A DNA stretch of 51,966 bases, from NCBI GenBank assembly GCA_018267155.1, contig JAFDZE010000080.1, forward strand, positions 1-51,966. Reading direction: 5' to 3'. The DNA is from Bacteroidota bacterium. GTDB lineage: Bacteria; Bacteroidota; Bacteroidia; Flavobacteriales_F; PHOS-HE28. This document shows positions 26,854-34,380 of this stretch, piece by piece. The stretch's first letter is position 1. The number at the start of each line of letters is the position of its first letter. The notes below the pieces were generated by a model, which saw only the letters and a program-made list of their open reading frames with translations, was not told where the DNA came from and did no database searches. The position numbers were made by a program, and so were the translations under genes.

Positions 26854-27948
26854 ATGAGCATCCCTTCCTATACCATAGCTCAACTACCTCCGGCCCAGGC
26901 GGTGGAGACCCCGGCCGTGCTGCGGAAGGCCGCCGAGGCACACCGTTATCTGGCTGAGTTGAAGGGAGTTGCTGGTACCATACCGAACGAGCGGATCCTG
27001 GTGGATACCCTCTCCCTGCAAGAGGCCAAGGACAGTTCGGCCATCGAGAACATCATCACCACCGACGACGAGGTGTACCGAAGCGATTACCTCGCTAGGA
27101 CCTTTACCACACCTGCGGCCAAGGAGGTGCACCGTTATGCTGAGGCCTTGAAGCTCGGCTTCGAAGAGGTGCGCAGGTCGGGCGGAATCGGACTGAACAC
27201 GATCCTGCGGGTGCAGGCGAAGTTGGAGGATAACACGGCCGGTCTTCGGAAGCTGCCGGGCACGGTGCTGAAGAACGAGCGCACCCAGGAAGTGGTGTAC
27301 ACGCCTCCGCAGGACCATGCGACCGTCCTGGAACTGATGAACAACCTGGAGAAGTTCCTGAACGACGATGCACTGATGACCGCAGACCCTTTGGTGAAGA
27401 TGGCCATCGCGCACCACCAGTTCGAGAGCATCCACCCGTTCTATGACGGCAACGGGCGCACGGGCCGCATCCTCAACATCCTTTACCTGGTTCGGCACGA
27501 TCTGCTCGAACTGCCGATCCTGTACATGAGCCGCCATATCATCCAGAACAAAGCGGACTACTATCGCTTGTTGCAGCAAGTACGCGTGGATGGCAACTGG
27601 GAGCCGTGGATCCTTTATATGCTGGAAGCCGTCGCCCGCACTTCACAACAGACCATCGCATTGATCAAGGGGATCAAGACGTTGATGCAGGCGTTCAAAC
27701 AGCGTCTGCGCAACGAGCAACCGAGACTATACAGCCAGGATCTTTTGAACAACCTGTTCCGCCATCCTTACACCAGGATCGACTTCATGATGCGGGATAT
27801 GGATGTGACGCGGATCACGGCGACGCGCTACTTGAACGTGCTGGTGGGCATGGGCCTCTTGCAATTCGTGAAAGTGGGTCGCACCAATTTCTATTTGAAC
27901 GGCAGGCTGTTCGACTTGCTCCGTGGTGGTTCGATCAGCGTGTCGTAA
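26854..27948 (+). CDS. Fic family protein (AMPylator), class II, with C-terminal winged-helix region
   Basis: A 364-residue Fic protein. The catalytic motif H-P-F-Y-D-G-N-G-R-T-G-R at 194-205 matches HxFx(D/E)GNGRxxR completely, so AMP transfer from ATP to a hydroxyl side chain is expected. An N-terminal S-S-A-I-E-N at 61-66 matches the inhibitory helix motif (S/T)xxxE(G/N), which blocks ATP placement; Fic proteins with it in front of the Fic core are class II and self-inhibited. Residues about 290-360 look like a winged helix (T-R-I-D-F-M-M-R-D-M, then T-A-T-R-Y-L-N-V-L-V). Target unknown. The gene sits at the edge of an accessory segment, divergent from aminopeptidase P, with palindromic half-sites running up to its ATG. 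Confidence 0.93.
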   Translation: MSIPSYTIAQLPPAQAVETPAVLRKAAEAHRYLAELKGVAGTIPNERILVDTLSLQEAKDSSAIENIITTDDEVYRSDYLARTFTTPAAKEVHRYAEALKLGFEEVRRSGGIGLNTILRVQAKLEDNTAGLRKLPGTVLKNERTQEVVYTPPQDHATVLELMNNLEKFLNDDALMTADPLVKMAIAHHQFESIHPFYDGNGRTGRILNILYLVRHDLLELPILYMSRHIIQNKADYYRLLQQVRVDGNWEPWILYMLEAVARTSQQTIALIKGIKTLMQAFKQRLRNEQPRLYSQDLLNNLFRHPYTRIDFMMRDMDVTRITATRYLNVLVGMGLLQFVKVGRTNFYLNGRLFDLLRGGSISVS

Positions 27949-27961
27949 TGAACTTCGACCC

Positions 27962-28015
27962 GTGTCCACCAAACTCAACAAGACCCGAGCCTCAGCCGCC
28001 AGCATGGAGGGCCTC
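27962..28015 (+). repeat. DUF1801-gene 5' scar, copy A (diverged)
   Basis: From a GTG at 27962 the sequence reads V-S-T-K-L-N-K-T-R-A-S-A-A-S, aligning with the start of the intact DUF1801 protein (M-P-K-P-N-K-T-K-A-T-T-A-S-V). The core AACAAGACC and GCCGCCAGC/ACCGCCAGC blocks are shared. After about 18 codons similarity ends. The frame stays open but shows no DUF1801 body. This is the most diverged of the four copies and homology could be questioned alone. Confidence 0.5.
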
Positions 28016-28067
28016 ATTCCGGCTGACCTCCCACGTGCTTGCTACCATTGCATCACATTCCATACCC

Positions 28068-28340
28068 ATGAAACACATCCTCGTATCCATCACCCTTTCG
28101 CCCGAAGGCATGTCCACCATCCGTGCCGATCAAGAACTACAGCGGGCTGAAAGGGCCTTCATCGAGAAGTGGAAGGCCGAGGGGATCCTCGAGAGCTTCT
28201 ACATCACCACGAACCGCACCGGGGCTTTCCTCATCTTCAACGGCGTGGATGGGGATCGTACCAAGGAGCTGATCGGGGGCCTGCCCTATTTCCCCTACAT
28301 GTCTAGGGTGGATTACGTGGAGTTGGACAAGCAGTTCTGA
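28068..28340 (+). CDS. Small YCII-like / dimeric alpha-beta barrel protein
   Basis: A 90-residue protein resembling the YCII/muconolactone-isomerase-like ferredoxin fold: an opening strand M-K-H-I-L-V-S-I-T-L, a long helix with R-A-E-R-A-F-I-E-K-W-K-A-E-G, then strands G-I-L-E-S-F-Y-I-T-T and G-A-F-L-I-F-N-G-V. Such proteins are mostly uncharacterised or small-molecule enzymes. No catalytic residue can be named. The ATG at 28068 was chosen because the fold starts there; the frame is open further upstream through the Fic gene in another phase. It lies between scar copy A and a decayed inverted-repeat element, within the accessory segment. Confidence 0.7.
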   Translation: MKHILVSITLSPEGMSTIRADQELQRAERAFIEKWKAEGILESFYITTNRTGAFLIFNGVDGDRTKELIGGLPYFPYMSRVDYVELDKQF

Positions 28341-28357
28341 TGAATGCCCGCGTTTTT

Positions 28358-28452
28358 TCACCACAGAGGCACAGAGGACACGGAGAATTCAGATCACAAT
28401 ACCGGAATGCCGGGCGAACGAAGTAACAGCGTACGCTGTGCCTCTATGGTGA
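28358..28452. repeat. Decayed inverted-repeat element with CACAGAGG arms
   Basis: TCACCACAGAGGCACAG (28358-28374) is inverted as CTGTGCCTCTATGGTGA (28436-28452), 16 of 17 positions matching, with 61 nt between the arms. The spacer ends in a 14-bp perfect palindrome ACAGCGTACGCTGT (28426-28439) overlapping the right arm. The left arm runs on as AGGACACGGAGAA. Short arms and no gene inside suggest a miniature or relict mobile repeat. Confidence 0.6.
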
Positions 28453-28507
28453 GTTGAGGTCGAGAATACATTCCGAAAGCGGTCGTACGATCCAACCCTG
28501 AAGGCCG

Positions 28508-28591
28508 GTGCCCAAACCCAACAAGACCCGCGCCATCACCGCCAGCGTCGATGCCTTCGTTCGGTAACCGCATTTATCTTGTTCACCCCGC
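28508..28591 (+). repeat. DUF1801-gene 5' scar, copy B
   Basis: From a GTG at 28508 the frame reads V-P-K-P-N-K-T-R-A-I-T-A-S-V-D-A-F-V-R and stops at TAA (28565-28567). It matches the N-terminus of the DUF1801 protein encoded at 29994. The 78 nt from 28514 to 28591 match copy C at about 72 positions by hand count, continuing some 30 nt past the part shared with the DUF1801 gene. Confidence 0.75.
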
Positions 28592-28593
28592 CT

Positions 28594-28612
28594 TTGACGT
28601 ATTTGCCGTCAA
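28594..28612. promoter_or_regulatory. Palindromic operator upstream of the Bro-N gene
   Basis: TTGACG and CGTCAA form a perfect 6-bp inverted repeat around TATTTGC, ending 15 bp before the Bro-N ATG. It begins immediately after scar copy B and is absent after copy C. A dimeric DNA-binding Bro-N-type protein could use it for autoregulation. Confidence 0.5.
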
Positions 28613-28627
28613 CGCCGGAGCACGCTC

Positions 28628-29506
28628 ATGGCCAAGATCGATTCTTCCGATACGCGCATTGCCATCTTCCAACGCAAAGAGGTACGGCGCACCTTGCACA
28701 ACAACGAGTGGTGGTTCGTTATCGCCGATGTGGTAGCGGCCCTCACGGATTCAGCCGATGTCACCCAGTACGTCCACAAGCTGCGGCAGCGTGATCCGGA
28801 ACTCGCCAAAGGGTGGGTACAAATTGTACACCCCCTTATCGTTCCCACCAGTGGTGGCGCGCAAAAGCTCAACTGCGCGAACACCGAAGGGCTCTTCCGC
28901 ATCATCCAGTCCATCCCGAGCCCCAAGGCCGAGCCCTTCAAGCGCTGGCTGGCGAAAGTCGGGTATGAACGGGTGCAGGAGATCGAGGATCCCGAGCTGG
29001 CCAGCAAGCGCACGCGGGCCATCTACAGGGCCAAGGGCTATAGCGACGATTGGATCGAGAAGCGCATGCGCTCCATCGCCATCCGCGACGAGCTGACCGA
29101 TGAGTGGAAGAAGCGCGGTGTGAGGGAGCAACGCGAGTATTCGATCCTCACCGCCGAGATCAGCGAGGCCACCTTCGGACTTACGCCGAGCGAGTACGCC
29201 AGGTTCAAGCAACTGAAGCGCGAGAACCTCCGTGACCACATGACCGACCTGGAGCTGATCTTCTCCATGCTCGGCGAAGCGGCCACCACCGAGATCGCCC
29301 GCAACCGTGATGCCCAAGGCTTCCCCGAGAACAAGAAGGCCGCCCGTGCCGGTGGCGAGGTCGCAGGCAAGGCTCGCAAGGACCTGGAAACGAAGAGCGG
29401 ACGCAAGGTGGTGACGAGCGAGAACTACCGGTCGCTCACCCAGGGAGCTAGGAAGCAGGTGCGGTTATCCGCTGCGCCAACAAAGAAGCGTAAAAAGGGG
29501 AAGTAG
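28628..29506 (+). CDS. BRO-N domain protein with DinD-like C-terminal region
   Basis: A 292-residue protein. Residues about 10-115 are a BRO N-terminal domain (E-V-R-R-T-L-H-N-N-E-W-W-F-V-I-A-D-V-V, then L-N-C-A-N-T-E-G-L-F-R-I-I), a DNA-binding module of phage antirepressors and baculovirus proteins. The C-terminal part carries R-D-H-M-T-D-L-E-L-I-F-S-M-L-G-E-A-A-T-T-E-I and the E-N-K-K-A-A-R-A-G-G-E-V-A-G-K-A-R block that I associate with DinD-like, DNA-damage-inducible relatives. It ends in a lysine-rich tail. No phage structural gene or integrase is nearby. A palindrome sits 15 bp upstream. Its role could be transcriptional control of a mobile element or a stress response; neither is shown. 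Confidence 0.88.
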   Translation: MAKIDSSDTRIAIFQRKEVRRTLHNNEWWFVIADVVAALTDSADVTQYVHKLRQRDPELAKGWVQIVHPLIVPTSGGAQKLNCANTEGLFRIIQSIPSPKAEPFKRWLAKVGYERVQEIEDPELASKRTRAIYRAKGYSDDWIEKRMRSIAIRDELTDEWKKRGVREQREYSILTAEISEATFGLTPSEYARFKQLKRENLRDHMTDLELIFSMLGEAATTEIARNRDAQGFPENKKAARAGGEVAGKARKDLETKSGRKVVTSENYRSLTQGARKQVRLSAAPTKKRKKGK

Positions 29507-29529
29507 TTCGCGGACAATACTGTACCTGC

Positions 29530-29616
29530 ATGGCAACCAAGCCCAACAAGACCCACGCCACCACCGCCAGCGTCGATACCTTCGTTCGGTACCCGCATCT
29601 ATCTTGTTCAACCCGC
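29530..29616 (+). repeat. DUF1801-gene 5' scar, copy C
   Basis: From an ATG at 29530 the frame reads M-A-T-K-P-N-K-T-H-A-T-T-A-S-V-D-T-F-V-R, again the DUF1801 N-terminus, then continues open as unrelated sequence to a TGA near 29690. It parallels copy B to the CCCGC ending at 29616 without indels other than one extra codon near the start, then diverges. Confidence 0.75.
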
Positions 29617-29662
29617 TCCTGCGACTTCGCGCATATCCACGAGCCGCACCTTGTCGCTGCGC

Positions 29663-29954
29663 TCAGACATACCGCAGATCCTTCTGGATGAACTCCATGT
29701 AATGCGGCTTCACCGCGCCCCGCATAACCAGATCCACCTTTCGCGACACGATGTCGGCAAGGTCCTGCTCAAGGTCGAAGAACTCCATCCCGATCGGCCG
29801 CTCGAACTCCACCATGATGTCCACATCACTGTCCGGCCGGAAAATCATCGCGCGTGGCGGAGCCGAACACGGCCATGCTCTTCAGGCCGTACTTGACGAA
29901 AAGGCGGGCACGTTCGTGGCGCAACACGGCGAGGATGTCGGCCAGGGTGCCCAT
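29663..29954 (-). pseudogene. MNT-type minimal nucleotidyltransferase, frameshifted
   Basis: The minus strand encodes M-G-T-L-A-D-I-L-A-V-L-R from the ATG at 29954, reaching F-G-S-A-T-R-D-D-F before meeting a stop. The neighbouring frame continues at once with R-P-D-S-D-V-D-I-M-V-E-F and runs to Y-V-stop at 29663. Removing one T from a run of four (29841-29844, A on the plus strand) joins both parts into a ~96-residue protein with the complete motif GSxxR...DSDVDI of MNT/KNTase domains. Relatives are antitoxins paired with HEPN toxins, acting by AMPylation in some systems. No HEPN/DUF86 partner was found next to it. The shift may be a true inactivation or a homopolymer sequencing error. Confidence 0.85.
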
Positions 29955-29993
29955 GGTTGCACAAATATCCGACGAGCCGACTGACCTTCGCGT

Positions 29994-30413
29994 ATGCCCA
30001 AACCCAACAAGACCAAAGCCACCACCGCCAGCGTGGCTGCCTTCATCGACAAGCAGCCGAAGGATGAGGTGCGCGATGATTGCCGCGCGTTGATGAACGT
30101 GATGCACGAGCTCACCGGCGAGGAGCCGTACATGTACGGGCCTTCGATCATCGGTTATGGCACCTATCATTACAAGTATGCCAGCGGCCACGAGGGCGAT
30201 GCACCCTTGCTCGCGTTCAGCCCGCGCAAACCGGAACTGGTGATCTACCTGTATCAGGAGGTGGTGGGCCCGGAGCTCCTCTCCAAGCTGGGCAAGCACA
30301 GGGCCACCAAGGGCTGCGTGTACATCAAGCGCCTCGCCGACATTGACCTGAAGGTGCTGAAGACCTTGTTCAAGGGATCGATCGCGGCGGTGCGGAAGGC
30401 CTTTCCGCAATAG
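29994..30413 (+). CDS. DUF1801 domain protein
   Basis: A 139-residue cytoplasmic protein of the DUF1801 (YdhG-like) family, whose function is not established. Visible family features are a helical start D-D-C-R-A-L-M-N-V-M near residue 31, the central strand M-Y-G-P-S-I-I-G-Y-G-T-Y-H-Y near 48, P-L-L-A-F-S-P-R-K-P-E-L-V-I-Y-L near 71, and K-G-C-V-Y-I-K-R-L-A-D-I-D near 106. The ATG at 29994 is preceded 3 nt upstream by GACCTTCG, a 7/8 match to the -7 box, so the transcript may be nearly leaderless. Its first ~18 codons recur in the scars at 27962, 28508 and 29530. It converges with the cytochrome c gene, leaving 3 bp. Confidence 0.88.
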   Translation: MPKPNKTKATTASVAAFIDKQPKDEVRDDCRALMNVMHELTGEEPYMYGPSIIGYGTYHYKYASGHEGDAPLLAFSPRKPELVIYLYQEVVGPELLSKLGKHRATKGCVYIKRLADIDLKVLKTLFKGSIAAVRKAFPQ

Positions 30414-30416
30414 GTG

Positions 30417-31400
30417 TTACGAGCCCGGCTCGCTCCACTTCTCCACTTTGCCCGCCACGGGCGGCAGGGTATGGAGGTAGTCGTAGATGGCACCAAGGTC
30501 CTGTTCCGTCAAGTGGCAGTACATCGTCCATGGCATCACGGTCTGGAAGTCGTTGGCTTTCCAGTCCACGGTAGGTGGCACGTAACTGCTGTCCGCATAT
30601 TGTTTGAATCGCGAGATGAACGTGGCCTTGTCCCATGATCCAATTCCATCCGCATGCGGCGTGATGTTGGCCGAACGCACGATGGATCCCGTGGGGAATT
30701 TGAAATCAAAGCCGCCCGCTCCTGGCTCACCCACCGGACTTCCCTTTTCGTGCCTGGTATGGCAAACGATACATCCGCTCGCGTTCGCCATATAAGCACC
30801 GTAAGCAACACTGTTCGATGGGTCCGGGCGTTTGGCGGGATGCGCTTCTTCAGGTATGGTGTGCATGATGATGTTCAAGGGGAAGTCGGCCTTGCTGGCC
30901 CCGGGGGCACTCTCTATCGGCGGCAGGCTGCGCAGGTAAGCGATGATGCTGTGTACATCCTCCGTGGCCAGCTTGTTGTAGTTCGGATAGGGCATTACCG
31001 GAAAGAAGGGATGGCCATCCTTGCTTACACCGCTGGTGATGGCGCGGTAGATCTCGCCATCGGTCCAGTCCTTCAGGCCGAATGGGGTGAGGTTGCGCGC
31101 ATAGAACACTCCGGGGAAGTTCATGCTCTGGTCGAACCGCTCGCCGCCCTTGCCCAACGTGCCGGGCACCAACGGACCGCTGAAGCTGTTCCAGTCGCGT
31201 GTGCTATGGCAGTCCATGCACACGCACACACTGTTGGCCAGGTACTCGCCGCGCGCCACACGCTCGGGTGTGATCTCCACCTTCAGGTCGGCCTGTACGG
31301 GGATGTCCGGCAGGGCTTGGGTGATGTAGGTGATCGCGATCACGATCCCTGCGATCGCAACGAGCAGGAGGATGCCGAGGTACTTGAACAGTTGTTTCAT
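30417..31400 (-). CDS. Membrane-anchored diheme cytochrome c
   Basis: A 327-residue c-type cytochrome. An uncleaved N-terminal hydrophobic helix (about 8-28) probably anchors it, with the rest in the periplasm. Two heme-binding motifs are visible: C-M-D-C-H at 61-65 and C-I-V-C-H at 210-214, each in its own cytochrome c domain with later methionines (P-V-M-P-Y and T-V-M-P-W-T) as likely axial ligands. The layout resembles cytochrome subunits that take electrons from membrane dehydrogenases, but no dehydrogenase gene is beside it. A weak -7 match (TAATCTTG, minus strand, 31420-31427) lies 19 bp upstream. The partner in electron transfer is unknown. Confidence 0.9.
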   Translation of the reverse strand: MKQLFKYLGILLLVAIAGIVIAITYITQALPDIPVQADLKVEITPERVARGEYLANSVCVCMDCHSTRDWNSFSGPLVPGTLGKGGERFDQSMNFPGVFYARNLTPFGLKDWTDGEIYRAITSGVSKDGHPFFPVMPYPNYNKLATEDVHSIIAYLRSLPPIESAPGASKADFPLNIIMHTIPEEAHPAKRPDPSNSVAYGAYMANASGCIVCHTRHEKGSPVGEPGAGGFDFKFPTGSIVRSANITPHADGIGSWDKATFISRFKQYADSSYVPPTVDWKANDFQTVMPWTMYCHLTEQDLGAIYDYLHTLPPVAGKVEKWSEPGS

Positions 31401-31909
31401 GGGAGAGGGAGTTGGTACCCAAGATTACAACATATTGACCATATCGCGATCACCTGCCTTCCGGGCACCTGTTTTTTTGCGCGTGACCGGGTGCCTGGTG
31501 GGCAGACCTGATGCCTTACCTGTCCGTCGGTACATGCCTCCCCTGGTCATGTGGCACCCTGCTCCGGACGGCCCATGCCGCAGTGTGCGGTCAATATCGT
31601 CACGGCCTTGTGGTTTTTGGTCAACGGAGCGCCCGTTCGGATCCTTGTTCAGGATGGCCTTCGAGACTGTTTTGCCCAAGCATGGCAAAATGAAGAATGC
31701 AGGACGGTTCATACGGGACCGTTCTTGGTGAAGCATGGGCGGCCACGGGACCGGAGGATGCTTGCGAAGGGATCCCCAACAGGCAGAGATGCATTCGAGG
31801 TGATCGGGGGCGGCCTTCGACCGGCCATTCGGCCGAGAATGAAGAGTTCTTGTTCCGGAGCCGGTACTTTCGCCGCATCATTGCCACATCATGGGCGGTG
31901 ATCCGAGCC
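31401..31909. other. Intergenic region between cytochrome c and aldehyde dehydrogenase
   Basis: About 500 bp without a convincing gene. Open frames exist on both strands, but none shows recognisable protein character. It contains a perfect 7-bp inverted repeat TTTTGCC / GGCAAAA (31670-31676 and 31684-31690) with a 7-nt spacer, a run of seven T near 31473-31479, and the -7 box of the aldehyde dehydrogenase gene near its end. It could hold a regulatory RNA or operator sites; nothing further is supported. Confidence 0.5.
31865..31872 (+). promoter_or_regulatory. -7 promoter box of the aldehyde dehydrogenase gene
   Basis: TACTTTCG followed by CCGC, identical over 12 nt to the box of the T9SS gene at 43904. 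It ends 37 nt before the ATG at 31910 and supports that start. Confidence 0.5.
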
Positions 31910-33361
31910 ATGACCGACACCCTCACCGCCCCGAGACTCTTCCGCCCCCACAACCTGATCAACGGTACCTGGTCCTCCGCCGGTGACGGCAGTTTCAACA
32001 CCGTGGTGGACAAGTACCACGGCACCGTACTGGCACGACTGCCGAACGCTACCGAGGCGCAGATGGAAGAGGCGATCGCAGCCGCTTATGCCAGCCGGGA
32101 GGTCTTGCGCAAGATGAGCGCGGGGGAGCGCAGTGCGAAACTGGAAGGGCTCGCAACGCTGATCGCTGAACACGGGGACGAACTCGCACAACTCATCGTG
32201 CAGGAGGGTGGCAAGCCCATTGGCTACGCGAAAACGGAGATCGCGCGGTGCATCACCACGGTGCGTACCGCAGCGGCTGAGGCCCTGCGCTTCGGGGGTG
32301 AGGTGGTGCCCATGGACCACGGTGCGGGCACGGGCCGTACCGCGATCACCAAGCGTTTTCCGGTCGGCGTGGTCGCCGCGATCACGCCGTTCAACTTCCC
32401 GCTGAACCTGGTGCTGCACAAGGTGGCGCCCGCCATGGCCGTGGGCTGCCCCGTGGTGCTGAAACCCGCCCCCCAGGCACCGCTCTGCGCACTCGTCCTC
32501 GGAGGTTTCATGGAACGCATCGGGTGGCCCAAGGGCGCGTTCAACGTGCTGATGTGCGGCGTGCCCGTGGCCGAGAAGCTGGTACGCGATGAGCGCGTGG
32601 CCATGCTCAGTTTCACGGGGAGCGACAAGGTGGGCTGGCACCTCAAGAGCATTTGCGGCAAGAAGAAAGTGGCACTGGAGCTGGGCGGCAACGCGAGTGT
32701 GATCGTGGATGAGGGCACCGACCTCGTCGCCATCGCCAAGTCGGTGGCCATGGGGGCCAACCTCTACGCAGGGCAGACCTGCATCAGCACACAACGCATC
32801 TACGCGCTCAAGAGCGTGTTCAGTCGGTTCCGCGACCTGCTGGTGAAGGAATTCGAGCTACTGGGATCAGGGGATCCAGGGGATGCTGGCGTGAGCGTCG
32901 GCCCGATCATCGACAAGGGGCATTTCGAGCGCATCAGCAGCTGGGTGGACGAGGCCGTGAAAGGAGGGGCCAAGGTGCTCGCGGGCGGGAAAGTGATCGA
33001 TGCCGCGCACAACGTGTACGCGGCCACGTTGCTGACCGGCACCAAGAACACCATGAAGGTGAACTGCGCCGAGGTGTTCGGGCCGGTGGCCGTGCTGGAA
33101 GAGGTGGCCGACTTCGGTGAGGCGCTCGCTGCGGTGAACGATTCCGCCTACGGCCTGCAAGCCGGTGTGTTCACCAACAACATCGCCCACATGAAACGCG
33201 CGCACGATGAACTGGAGGTCGGTGGCATCATCATCAACAACGTGCCCGGCTTCAGGATCGATCCCATGCCCTATGGTGGCGTAAAGGACAGTGGCCTGGG
33301 GCGCGAGGGTCTGCGTTATGCGATGGAGGAGATGACCGAGCCGCGGTTGCTGGTCTATTGA
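31910..33361 (+). CDS. NAD(P)-dependent aldehyde dehydrogenase
   Basis: A 483-residue member of the ALDH superfamily, oxidising an aldehyde to the acid. The cofactor and catalytic signatures are complete: T-P-F-N-F-P-L-N near residue 162, S-F-T-G-S near 233, the general-base Glu in L-E-L-G-G-N-A near 256, and the nucleophile in G-Q-T-C-I-S near 289. The overall pattern is closer to succinate-semialdehyde/glyceraldehyde-3-phosphate (non-phosphorylating)-type enzymes than to CoA-acylating ones, but the substrate is not readable. The frame is open from 31697; the ATG at 31910 was chosen because homology begins there and a -7 box precedes it. Its last 7 bp overlap the end of lpxD on the other strand. 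Confidence 0.9.
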   Translation: MTDTLTAPRLFRPHNLINGTWSSAGDGSFNTVVDKYHGTVLARLPNATEAQMEEAIAAAYASREVLRKMSAGERSAKLEGLATLIAEHGDELAQLIVQEGGKPIGYAKTEIARCITTVRTAAAEALRFGGEVVPMDHGAGTGRTAITKRFPVGVVAAITPFNFPLNLVLHKVAPAMAVGCPVVLKPAPQAPLCALVLGGFMERIGWPKGAFNVLMCGVPVAEKLVRDERVAMLSFTGSDKVGWHLKSICGKKKVALELGGNASVIVDEGTDLVAIAKSVAMGANLYAGQTCISTQRIYALKSVFSRFRDLLVKEFELLGSGDPGDAGVSVGPIIDKGHFERISSWVDEAVKGGAKVLAGGKVIDAAHNVYAATLLTGTKNTMKVNCAEVFGPVAVLEEVADFGEALAAVNDSAYGLQAGVFTNNIAHMKRAHDELEVGGIIINNVPGFRIDPMPYGGVKDSGLGREGLRYAMEEMTEPRLLVY

Positions 33362-34380
33362 GCCTGCCGGGCGGCCTTCTCCAATTTCTCCACCCGCTCC
33401 ACCAGCTTCTCCAGGTTGCGGAAGTGGATGTAGCTTTTCCGGTATTTGCTGGCTTCCCATGCGGGTGATCCCATGTAGGCCTCGCCTGCTTTGGTGTCCT
33501 TGCTGATGCCGCTCTGCGCCGCGATGATGGTGCCGTCGGCGATCTTCAAATGGCCGATGATGCCCACCTGCCCACTGAACATGCAGTTCTTCCCGATCTT
33601 CGTGGACCCGGCGACCACACCGCCCGCCGCGTAGTACGTGTTCTCGCCCACCTCCACGTTGTGCGCGATGTGGATCAGGTTGTCGAACTTCACGCCTTTG
33701 CGGAGGATGGTCGAGCCCAGCGTGGCCCGGTCGATCGCACAATTGGCGCCGATCTCCACGTCGTCCTCGAGCACCACATTGCCGATCTGCGGGATCTTCG
33801 CTCCACCATCGGGACCCGTGGCGAAGCGGAACCCGTCGCTGCCGATCACCGTGCCGCTGTGGATGATGCACCGCGCGCCCACCACACAGTCGGAATAGAT
33901 GGTCACATTGGCGAACAGCGTGGTGTTGTCGGCGATCGTCACGTTGTCGCCCACGTAGCACTGCGGGTAGATCCGCACGTTGTTGCCGATGCGTACGTTC
34001 TCGCCGATGAAGGCCAGGGCGCCCACGTAACAGTCTGCGCCGAGTTTCGCGGTGGGAGCGACGACCGCCTGCGGGGACACGCCTTTCTTGTCGAGTTTGA
34101 TGGTGTTGTACATCTCCAGCACCTTGGCGAACGCACCCTGTGCATCGGCCACGCGCACGAGCGTTGTCTTCACCGGCGCGGTGAGCGCGAAGTCCTTCCC
34201 GATGATCACCACGCTGGCCGTGGTGGTGTACACGTGTTGCGTGTATGCCGGGTTGGCCAGGAAAGAGAGTGATCCGGGCCCGCCCTCTTCGATCTTCGAG
34301 AGGCGCGCTACGGTGGCGTTGGCATCCCCTTCAACGGTACCTTGAAGAAGTTGAGCGATCTGGGCGGCGGTGAATTGCAT
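33355..34380 (-). CDS. lpxD: UDP-3-O-(3-hydroxyacyl)glucosamine N-acyltransferase LpxD
   Basis: A 341-residue acyltransferase of lipid A synthesis, adding the second hydroxyacyl chain to UDP-3-O-acyl-glucosamine. An N-terminal uridine-binding domain (about 1-100, with L-S-F-L-A-N-P-A-Y) precedes a left-handed beta helix of hexapeptide repeats (about 100-300). The catalytic His lies in L-I-H-I-A-H-N-V, and I-G-S-D-G-F-R-F matches the family. A C-terminal helix ([13 protein letters not shown]) closes the trimer. The open frame extends far upstream antisense to uvrC, but [12 protein letters not shown] is the family start. It implies lipopolysaccharide-type lipid A. Confidence 0.95.
   Translation of the reverse strand: MQFTAAQIAQLLQGTVEGDANATVARLSKIEEGGPGSLSFLANPAYTQHVYTTTASVVIIGKDFALTAPVKTTLVRVADAQGAFAKVLEMYNTIKLDKKGVSPQAVVAPTAKLGADCYVGALAFIGENVRIGNNVRIYPQCYVGDNVTIADNTTLFANVTIYSDCVVGARCIIHSGTVIGSDGFRFATGPDGGAKIPQIGNVVLEDDVEIGANCAIDRATLGSTILRKGVKFDNLIHIAHNVEVGENTYYAAGGVVAGSTKIGKNCMFSGQVGIIGHLKIADGTIIAAQSGISKDTKAGEAYMGSPAWEASKYRKSYIHFRNLEKLVERVEKLEKAARQAQ

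Noticed and set aside
28341..28500. A GxxExxY endonuclease gene associated with the CACAGAGG motif
   Set aside because: No open frame resembling that family lies in or beside the repeat; only the repeat is present.
31425..31736. Possible small minus-strand gene in the cytochrome/aldehyde dehydrogenase gap
   Set aside because: The ~100-residue product shows no domain, signal peptide or convincing start context; the region was recorded as gene-free instead.
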